Made by a program: the position numbers and the translations under genes
Notes under the pieces: generated by a model
The model's database searches: none
What the model saw: only the letters and a program-made list of their open reading frames with translations
What the model was told of the DNA's origin: nothing
Assembly (NCBI GenBank): GCA_920105625.2
Contig: OV050030.1
Coordinates: forward strand, 94,370,652-94,434,651
From: Clusia tigrina
Taxonomy: Eukaryota; Arthropoda; Insecta; Diptera; Clusiidae
DNA: 64,000 bases
Reading direction: 5' to 3'
Part shown: piece by piece, positions 56,283-64,000 of the stretch
Layout of the letters: every line of letters begins with the position of its first letter
Numbering within the stretch: the first letter of the stretch is position 1

Positions 56283-57340
56283 ACACTACGCCACAGTCGC
56301 GATTATTTTAAGCAAGTGTTGATTCCATCAGCGTACGTAGAACGTGGAATAACGGGAAGTGTTTGTCTAAAATCACCGGAAAGGAGTAACAAAGTGCCAC
56401 CAAATAGTTTATCGTTGTTTTTTATATATTTTAATGTCCTATCCAATGCATCAAGCGAATGTTTGTGTGCCATAGTGCCATAGTTCATCCCAGATAATAA
56501 TTTTACATTGTTTCAGCACTGTGGCCATAGACGGTTGTTTTTTTATGTTGCACACTGCATCTGGATTATTTTGAATATTCAAAGGCAGCTTAAATGCTGA
56601 ATGAGCTGTTCTGCCTCCATCTAATAAAGTTGCTGCAATGCCAGAAGATGCAACGGCCAATGCGATGCCATTTTTTGATCGTATCTCGGCAAGAAGTAGC
56701 GAAATAAGGAACGTTTTGCCAGTTCCACCTGGTGCATCCAAAAAAAAGAATCCTCCTTGTCCTGCAGAAACTGCCAGCATAATGCGGTCGTAAATAATTT
56801 TTTGTTCATCATTTAGTAATGGAATATTGCGACTAACAATGCCTGCCATTTCCACAGTATTGTACTGTAGTTCACGATTCATATTTGTGTTGAGTAAATC
56901 AGATTCACTTCGATTCGGTGAGCTCATACCGAAATGACTGATTGGTAAATTCGCAACAGCAATGCAAAGATCCTCGATAGCAATCAATGATTCATTGTAC
57001 ATTGCATCACTGAATGATAACGTTAGATCGTTGTACCTTGTACGATATCGATACAAAATGTCATCAGTCATTGAATCTTTGTGATTATCCCACAACATTT
57101 GCACTCGGGCCGGGAAACATGTAGTCAGTACTATAGCAAATAGTAGACGAATTTGTGTTCCTGTGCAGTTTAATGCTGCTTCAGCAAGCATACTGTCCCA
57201 TTGATTGTCGTCTTCTAGCAAGCCTAGTGCAAGGCATGCATCTTTATACATTGGATACTGTTGTCTGCGTTACTGATAGTTTTAATGAACGATTGTCCGC
57301 CATTTTCAGTACTTCTTCGACGATATATTGGATATCCGTC
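56283..57340 (-). pseudogene. Helitron helicase N-terminal part
   Basis: Minus strand: VDGYPIYRRRSTENGGQ-like linker near 57330-57280, then the open frame 57251-56451 with MYKDACLALGLLEDD, PLLNDEQKIIYDRIM, FFLDAPGGTGKTFLISLLLA (Walker A) and IALAVASSGIAATLLDGGRT, ending KIIIWDE (Walker B). A frameshift near 56470 leads to LLLLSGDFRQTLPVIPRSTY (56400-56330). It stops at the LINE near 56280 and resumes at 51840. Confidence 0.93.
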
Positions 57341-57870
57341 AACGAGTGGGGCCAAATACATGCAATTTTGTAATAAAGCTGATTAAACACTTTAATTTTT
57401 GTTTGAACACACGTGCTGTAATGTCATCACGATGTATTGCATTTTGTCCTAGTAATAGCAACGATGTAATTTCTTGCCATTTTAGATTACATGTAATGAA
57501 AAGACACGGTCGTCCATATTCACGCACGAAAGTCATAGCATCCTGTATATACTCTTGCATGTGACGTGGACTACCTACGTACGATGATGGTAAGATAACA
57601 GAGTTACCAATTTCGGCAGTGTCAGCGTTGTTCACAATAGCATCTCGCAAGTGAATATATTCTTCCGCACGCAGCTTCTGTTGATTATATCGCAAGTATC
57701 GTAGCCGTTCACTCTCTATCTTCACATACATGTCGACCATAAATTGTTGGCAAAGCTCACGACATCGTAAAATGATATTGTCTCGCCCGCGTCTAATCAT
57801 CAAACGATACGAATAAAAATCCTTCGAGCTAACGTTCTTATTTGTTTCGGCTCCTGTAATAATATATGCT
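57339..57870 (-). pseudogene. Helitron Rep nuclease, partial
   Basis: DFYSYRLMIRRGRDNIILRC leads into QKLRAEEYIHLRDAI, AMTFVREYGRPCLFITCNLK and ITARVFKQKLKCLISFITK. These are the first conserved blocks of Helitron Rep. The frame then jumps directly to the pre-helicase linker: the HUH His pair and the paired catalytic Tyr are deleted. The plus-strand Helitron at 60586 is homologous here. Confidence 0.88.
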
Positions 57871-59081
57871 TAAATTAATTGAAGATTCCTAAAAAATATT
57901 TAATTATGTTTTTAATAATGAATGAATTACCTGTTACGGGATCTCGTTGTTTAATGTTTTCGCAATATCCGTCTTGTCCCTTCCAGAAAATTATTGGATA
58001 TTGGAGAGCGTCATAAGAACGGTGGGTATCACTAATGAACTGAAGATTATTATTTCTTCTTCGAATCACGATTTGTCGCATTGCTGTATGGTCGCCAACC
58101 ATGATTCCAGCAACGTCGTCAACAACAGGTGCGTTGAATCTACGTATATGCTCTCCAGCTGGTGTTCTATCAGGATTGATGACAATAGCATGATTGTCAC
58201 TTTGTAGCTTGTGCATGTGTGATTTGAATAATTTCAATAATTCATTATGCTCATTTAACAGAGCGTCCAGCTCGCTGACGATACGCCTGGCAAAAAGTGA
58301 ATTGAGATTATGGTAGTCGCAACGTGCATCCACACGATTGGCGAGTGCACGTTCAGAGTCCTCGCCACCCATAAAGTAAATTTTGTAAAAATTTTTGAGA
58401 TTCGTTTGGCATTGGCAGCAATGAGCCCACTTTGTGATAAACTTGGCCTTTGATTTTGAACGTGGAATTAAATTGTTGACCGTTTGCAGCAATATTGTTA
58501 ACAATTTCTGTTGCTCCAAACGACGTCATTTGAAAACATGAATTGAATATGCGAATTGACTTTAGGAAAAGGCTAGAATCTGGACCTGTACCGATAAGTA
58601 AACCGTGCAATGGTTCAGGTGGTGTTTCAATTTCTGTTAGTTTTACTTTTCCTGATGAGCAACACATCCCAACTGGCTCATTTTTAAATTTAATTGCATG
58701 ACAATGCGGGCATTCCTTGTCCAAAGTACCAATAACCACTTTGGAATGAGCGTAATATTCAACATCAGGCTCATATTGGAATGCTAGTCGAAGAAATAAT
58801 TCTGATGTAAATGCTCGAAGAACTTGTTGGCGTTGTTGGTCAATTTCTCTACGTCTGTCTACTATGAATCTACGCGTTTCTCTTCGTTCTAATTGCCTTT
58901 GTCGATTTCGTTGATCTCGCGCCTCTTGCGATTGTGATTCACGTAACTGCGCCATGCTTGCACGCACATCTGCATTGTTTTCTTGGATTTGTTCGCCAGA
59001 CCTTCGTGCTCGTATATCTCGCGCGGCTCTAGAATTGATTGTTTGACGACTCAAATTGGCCCCTTTGCGACTTTTTGGCAT
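57871..59081 (-). pseudogene. Helitron N-terminal region
   Basis: From the start at 59081 (MPKSRKGANLSRQTINSRAA) an Arg/Gln-rich coiled-coil-like stretch (RNRQRQLERRETRRFIVDR) precedes ECPHCHAIKFKNEP, a Cys/His pair found in Helitron proteins. After a frameshift near 58450-58520 the frame 58519-57875 has the Helitron_like_N region: FKSHMHKLQSDNHAIVINPD, RTPAGEHIRRFNAP, and YDALQYPIIFWKGQDGY. A stop and a frame change separate it from Rep. Confidence 0.88.
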
Positions 59082-59430
59082 TGCTGACTGTAACGTATCA
59101 ATATCGGGTTGAATTATAACTGATTTTTTAACAATTTCGAATACTGTAAAAAAAAAAATTAAATTCTAATATTTGTTGCCAGAAACATTTTTTATTATCA
59201 TAAAATGTTATAAATGCTAAGTGGCCGAAAACTGCATAGTGATTAAGAAGTGACCTTAAAATTTAGGGGGATGAAAAATAGATGTTGTCCGATTCTCAGA
59301 CCTACAGAATATGCACACAAAATTTCATGAGAAACGGTCAAGCCGTTTCGGAGGAGTTTAACTACTAACACCGCGAGAATTTTATATATTAGATATATAT
59401 ACTCGTATATACATGTACATGTACATATAC

Positions 59431-60535
59431 TGTGACGACACGCTGGGTCTATTTAAAATTCTACAGCTGAGGTAGACTCAGCGGTGTCCAGGGTTCGTTA
59501 GCAAGAATATAAGTCTTAAACTGTGGTTAACTTCGTGGATACTTTATTGCCTCTTAGTTATTTACAATTTTTTTTTTCTTATGTGTAGATTTATATGTCT
59601 TCGCCTTTAGTTGGCGAATTGCATGGTGGGGGGTTTTCTGTCGCGCGTTCCAATATCGTAGAAGTCCGGCGAGTGACTAACTCGCTCTGGTTGGCGTCAG
59701 TTTGTCCGGCGCGAGTGACTAGCTCGCTCAGGTGAATATGTAGGTTCGGCGCGAGTGATTAACTCGCTCAGGTCGTCGGAAGCGTCAGGTCCCTGCTTGC
59801 CCCCGTGTAGATTATGCGCGTAGTGAGGCTTTGTGTCGCACGTCCCAGAGGCGTAGGTGTCCAGCGCGAGTAACTAACTCGGTCAGGTAGTCGTCCGGCG
59901 CGAGTGACTAACTCGCTCAGGTAGGCGTCAGTTTTGTCCGGCGCGAGTGACTAACTCGCTCAGGTAAATGTGTACGTTCGGCGCGAGTAACTAACTCTGT
60001 GTAGACTATGTGTTCACGCCTCCGCTGTTGTTCAATAAATAATCCAGTTCTTCTTGGTTGCGTTGCACTGTTGTTCAATCAAAAGAAGTCTGGTCACTGC
60101 CCCTGCTGGAGGTCAAAGAGATCTTGCTTGCGCCGCTGTCTGATGGAAAAGAGGAGGTCCTGCCTGTTCCGCTGTCTGATGCAAAAGAGACTGAGTACCC
60201 CGATGCTGCTCCTTATATAGCACAGTGGCTGCTCAAACACAATGCGTGGCGTGCTGTCATTGGTTATCAGAATGGCGTGGTTTGGTCTTCTTCTTCTTTC
60301 CGATAGCTGCCATATGCTTTAGCACCGCGTGGTTCTCCTCCACGTGTTTTCACGTTATCTTCTTCTTCCCGATAGCTACCATATGTTCAGCACCGCGTTG
60401 TTTGCTTGTTGCGAGGCAGTGGCGTGATGGTAAAAGTGACTCACCAGTGTCGGGTAATTGGTGATCTCTTTATTTTGCGAGTGGTGCCAATATGTTATGA
60501 AGGAGGATAAATCATTAAGATTTATGCTCCTTACA
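59431..60535 (-). repeat. Solo LTR, second member of the hairpin-rich family, flanked by ATAC
   Basis: Starts TGTGACGAC and ends GCTCCTTACA on the plus strand, with ATAC at 59427-59430 and 60536-60539. In minus orientation TATATAAG lies near 60215 and AATAAA near 59549. The U3 end is a hairpin (GGAGGATAAATC and near-complement, 60503-60530), and TCCAGGGTTCGT near 59497 matches a block of the LTR at 8236-9757. The transcribed part carries seven hairpin repeats. Confidence 0.8.
59668..60000. repeat. Seven copies of a GCGAGTGACTAACTCGC hairpin unit
   Basis: Seven units of about 26 bp, CGGCGCGAGTGACTAACTCG core, start near 59668, 59707, 59747, 59862, 59893, 59938 and 59977. GCGAGT pairs with ACTCGC around a GACTA loop. 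Spacing is irregular, 30-115 bp. Two units have changes in one arm only. Confidence 0.88.
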
Positions 60536-60552
60536 ATACATATACATATAAT

Positions 60553-61110
60553 CAGAAGATATTACGTTCGGAGGAGTACATCCATTTGCGTGATGCTATA
60601 AATAATGACGGTAATGTTAATGATCTCGGAAAAATAATCATTTTGCCTTCAACGTACACAGGCAGTCCACCTCATATGCATGAGAATGCGCAGGATGCAA
60701 TGACTTATGTGCGTCATTATGGTCGACCAGATTTATTTATAACGTTTACGAGTAATCCGCAATGGAGGGATATTAAGGATCATTTATTCCCTAGCCAAAG
60801 CCCAACCGACCGCCATGTTATCACTACTCGTGTTCTTAAGCAGAAGTTAAAAACCCTTATGGATTTCATCGTAAAATCAAAAGTATTTATTGAAGCCAAG
60901 TGCTGGAATGGCAAAAGCGTGGTTTGCTACATGCTCATATTTTAATTTGGTTGGTCAATAAAATCACACCGGATGAAGTTGAAAATGTGATATATGCAGA
61001 AATTCCCGACCAAACAAGTGATCCTGAATTATATGATACTGTTGTGCAAAATATGATACACGGTCCATGTGGAGGAATCAACATTAACGACAATTAAGAA
61101 CAGTCAATGG
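60553..61110 (+). pseudogene. Helitron Rep nuclease, partial (plus copy)
   Basis: LRSEEYIHLRDAI, AMTYVRHYGRPDLFITFTSN and ITTRVLKQKLKTLMDFIVK as in the minus copy, then after a frameshift near 60905 QKRGLLHAHILIWLVNKITP, which holds the HUH-type His pair, and DPELYDTVVQNMIHGPCGG. The Tyr pair that would follow is not found; sequence after 61097 is broken and skips to the helicase. Confidence 0.88.
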
Positions 61111-62693
61111 AATACTGTGTACGACGTATCGACAAGCGTGTCAACAACTTAATTTGTTGGAAAATGATGCTCATTGGAACAAACACTTAAAATACAGCAG
61201 TTGTGGCTCATCCTTATCAAATCCCACCTTTGTTTGCGATTATTTTGTCTACCTGTTTTCCATCGAATCCATCTGAGTTGTGAACAAAATTTCAATTGAT
61301 TTTTTTGAAGCAAATCTTTCGACATTGAATGCGGAGCAGAAAAAGGCGTACGATACTATTATCCAAGCTGTCAATGATGATGCCGGCGGATTTTGTTTTC
61401 TGGATGCTCTTGGAGGCACCGGAAAAACATTCTTAATTTCACTGTTGTTTGCAACGATACGTTCCCAGAATACAATTGCATTGGCAATGGCGTCTTCTGG
61501 CGTTGCAGCTACTTTGTTAGATGGTGGTATGACAGCACATTCTGCATTAAAATTTACATTGAATTACGAAGTTAATGAAACTCCAACAAGCAACATTTGA
61601 AAAACATCTGGAACGGCGAAATTATTGAAACATTGCGGTATTATTATTTGGGATGAATGCACTATGGCGAATAAGAAATCTGTTGAAGCTTTGGAAAGAA
61701 CCATGAAAGATGTTAGAGATAATTCAGGCTTCTTTGGTGGTGCATTAATTTTATTGTCAGGCGATTTCAGACAAACATTGCCCGTCATTCCTAGATCGAC
61801 AGCTGCCGATGAAATTAACGCTTGTTTGAAGTCTTCATATTTATGGAGATTTGTTAAAACATTGAATCTTACTACCAACGTTCGTGTTCAGTTGCAGAAC
61901 GATATATCTGCTGATAAGTTCTCTAAGCAATTACTGAAAATTGGGAATGGTGCAATGCCTGCTGACGAAACTGGATTAATAACATTGCCAACTGATTTTT
62001 GCCGTTTTATACAGTCAAAAGAGGAATTGATTGAACGTGTTTTCCCCTAACATAGCACAACAGTACAAATGCCATGCATGGTTGAGTGATAGAGCAATTT
62101 TAGCGGCTAAGAACAAAGATGTTAGAGAATTAAACATGGCTATACAATCCAAGATTCCAGGCGACTTAATTTCGTACAAGTCTGTGGATACTGTTACCAA
62201 TGAACAATATATTGTGAATTATCCATCCGAAGTTTTGAATTCGTTAGATTTTCCAGGATCGCCTCCGCATAATCTCCAATTGAAAGTTGGCGTCACTATC
62301 ATTATGCTACGAAATATTAATCAACCCCGTTTGTGTAATGGTACAAGACTTGCTGTTAAAAGATGGATGGCTTTTGTAATTGAAGCTGCTATTTTAACTG
62401 GGAAATTCAAATGCGAAGGTGTATTCATCCCACGCATCCCAATCGCTCCATCTGATATGCCATTTGAATTTAAACGGCTTCAGTTTCCTGTTTGCCTTGC
62501 TTTTGTGGTTACTACTAATAAAGCGCAAAACCATTCGTTAGGAATTTGTGGAGTTAATTTAGAGTATCCTTTTTTTTCACATGTATGTTGCCTGTTCGCG
62601 TGTTGGCAAACCATCGGTTTTGTATATTTACACCGAGAGTGGAAAAACAAAAAATGTTGTGTACCACAGAGCTTTACAATAAAAACTATTTAA
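61111..62693 (+). pseudogene. Helitron Pif1-type helicase (plus copy)
   Basis: Three long frames joined by small breaks near 61600 and 62040. LNAEQKKAYDTIIQAV, FLDALGGTGKTFLISLLF (Walker A), ALAMASSGVAATLLDGG, IIIWDECTM (Walker B), LILLSGDFRQTLPVIPRSTA, LTTNVRVQLQNDISADKF and, from 62031, AWLSDRAILAAKNKDVRELN, GDLISYKSVDTV, LPFEFKRLQFPVCLAFVVTT and NKAQNHSLGICGVNLE follow in order. The last motif (YVACSRVG) is lost to frameshift near 62585. Catalytic motifs are otherwise conserved. Confidence 0.93.
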
Positions 62694-62773
62694 CACTGAT
62701 TAAAATGAACTTTGAATTGATTTTATATTTTCCTATTTTGTTTCGCACTACGAAGTGTGCAGGGGGTTCGCTA

Positions 62774-62965
<192 letters not shown>

Positions 62966-62999
62966 TTATATGTACGAGTATATGGATATGAAAATGTGT

Positions 63000-63629
63000 A
63001 CACTGGCTGGTGTATTCACTAACTCTAAGCTTGTACTCGATTGCCGTTCCTCCTTGAACGTCGTCTCAGGTAACTCACAAGTTCACATATGCTGGGTGCC
63101 TGGACATAGCGACATTCTAGGAAACTGCGAGGCCGATGAATTGGCCAAAATAGGTACGCTGCTCCCTGACATCTCCCCCTCCTTTGATGTAGGTGTCCCA
63201 CTGGCCACGGTCAAATGGGCCATAAAACATGACTACCTTGAGGCAGCTAAAAAAGCCTGGGTAAATGGACATACCTGTAGTGTTGCCAGACAAACCTGGA
63301 GCACTATCGACATTAGGCGTACTAGTCAGCTACTCAATATTAGCAGGAACTCCATCGGCACTATAATAAATGTGCTCACGGGACACTGTCTGATCGGGAA
63401 ACATGCTGAAAGACTAGCACTGCCCCATAATGACTTCTGTCGCAGCTGTGGCTCTGAGGAGGAGGAAGAAACAGTACTTCATGTCATGTGTCAGTGCCCA
63501 GCTCTGGCCAGGCGAAGATTAAAATTCCTATGCTCACCTTTCTTCACTTCCTTAACCGAACTATCTTCCACCAACATTAAGGACATAGCCAGGTTCATAT
63601 CGGAATCACTGTGGTTCCCAAAATTCTAG
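63000..63629 (+). pseudogene. Duplicate of LINE ORF2 C-terminus
   Basis: Near-identical to 55538-56158 (RNase H end and Cys/His finger), with few substitutions, for instance LGSPFF becoming LCSPFF and INIRRNS becoming INISRNS-type changes. It begins abruptly after (TA)n sequence at ACTGGCTGG, so the upstream ORF2 is absent. Confidence 0.93.
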
Positions 63630-64000
63630 ACGGGGGAGTCGCGTCGTCTTAGTGTGGTACCACAACGAGCCATTCTATGTGCTTAAGTGTGCTTTTTGCG
63701 ACAAAGGCTGCCACTCCTACCTACCTACCTTCACCGTCAGGTGTACTTTTTCAACACTACGCCACAGTCGCGATTATTTTAAGCAAGCGTTGATTCCATC
63801 AGCGTACGTAGAACGTGGAATAACGGGAAGTGTTTGTCTAAAATCACCGGAAAGGAGTAACAAAGTGCCACCAAATAGTTTATCGTTGTTTTTTATATCT
63901 TTTAATGTCCTATCCAATGCATCAAGCGAATGTTTGTGTGCCATAGTGCCATAGTTCATCCCAGATAATAATTTTACATTGTTTCAGCACTGTGGCCATA
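63630..64000 (-). pseudogene. Duplicate of the Helitron helicase flank (LINE 3' end plus Helitron)
   Basis: Continues the match with 56159-56530: LINE 3' untranslated region and then, on the minus strand, the Helitron helicase reading HKHSLDALDRTLKDIKNNDK and LLLLSGDFRQTLPVIPRSTY. The shared junction proves that the copy arose after the LINE had inserted in the Helitron. It runs off the window end. Confidence 0.93.

Larger units (their letters stand above)
50829..59394 (-). mobile_element. Helitron, both ends present, split by a LINE
   Basis: The minus strand starts TCTAATATATAAAATTCTCG (5' TC end at 59394, preceded by A) and ends GGGTCAGCTAG (3' CTAG at 50829, followed by T), the classical Helitron termini with insertion between A and T. 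Inside are an N-terminal region, a partial Rep nuclease and a Pif1-type helicase in the usual order. The LINE at about 51845-56275 interrupts the helicase. Without the LINE the element would be about 4.1 kb. Rep is internally deleted, so it is non-autonomous. Confidence 0.88.

Noticed and set aside
59668..60000. CRISPR-like array of spaced repeats
   Set aside because: Units are imperfect, irregularly spaced (30-115 bp), inside an LTR, and the genome is eukaryotic.

Overview
This window reads as eukaryotic, almost certainly from a dipteran fly. It looks like a heterochromatic nest of transposable elements, and I found no host gene, tRNA, rRNA, CRISPR array or bacterial-type operon. The fly assignment is inference. 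It rests on the element mix (Ty3/gypsy, Ty1/copia, Bel/Pao, jockey-like, R1-like and LOA/I-like LINEs, Penelope, mariner, Helitron), on DD41D 'rosa'-type mariner copies (a family first described in Ceratitis rosa, which would suit a tephritid), and on abundant (TA)n and TATATG-type simple repeats.

Layout. 1-5340: 3' part of a decayed Ty3/gypsy element (gypsy A) whose 3' LTR ends inside the reverse transcriptase of a minus-strand Ty1/copia element (5341-7911). 8232-9761: a solo LTR with a 4-bp target duplication. 10304-15205: gypsy B, complete from LTR to LTR with an ATTG duplication but with a decayed interior. 15206-18363: mostly non-coding, ending in a second copy of the gypsy A 3' region. 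18700-21072: Bel/Pao remnant. 21073-21294: 5' end of a rosa transposon. 21305-26400: endogenous densovirus (parvovirus) sequence. 26410-27450: LTR-like block and a 219-bp palindrome. 27541-29828: jockey-like LINE. 29952-37945: gypsy C, interrupted by a LINE fragment and a dispersed repeat, with a mariner (37946-38450) in its 3' LTR. 38855-39678: 824-bp palindrome. 39679-40540: 3' part of a rosa transposon. 40545-47520: R1-like and jockey-like LINEs. 47640-49230: Penelope and gypsy fragments. 49948-50806: deleted mariner. 50829-59394: minus-strand Helitron split by a LOA/I-group LINE (about 51845-56275). 59427-60539: second solo LTR of the first solo-LTR family. 60553-62774: plus-strand Helitron. 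63000-64000: duplicate of the LINE/Helitron junction.

The most interesting region is the densoviral one. A copy of the non-structural region on the minus strand (21305-22904) faces a second, near-identical copy on the plus strand (23266-25009), head to head, around a 361-bp spacer that holds a TATA-type promoter. The plus copy converges on a 452-codon capsid ORF on the minus strand, the ambisense layout of ambidensoviruses. The minus NS1 copy is open for 583 codons and is chimeric: its first codons come from the spacer and its last from the rosa terminal repeat. The plus copy carries a premature stop and two reading-frame breaks. The second highlight is an LTR family, seen as two dated-by-TSD solo LTRs plus one related block, whose transcribed region carries arrays of short hairpins and whose U3 end is itself a hairpin.

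There is no pathway linking genes here. The organisation is one of repeated nesting: gypsy A in copia, a LINE in a Helitron (later duplicated), mariner and other insertions in gypsy C, and rosa into the viral sequence.
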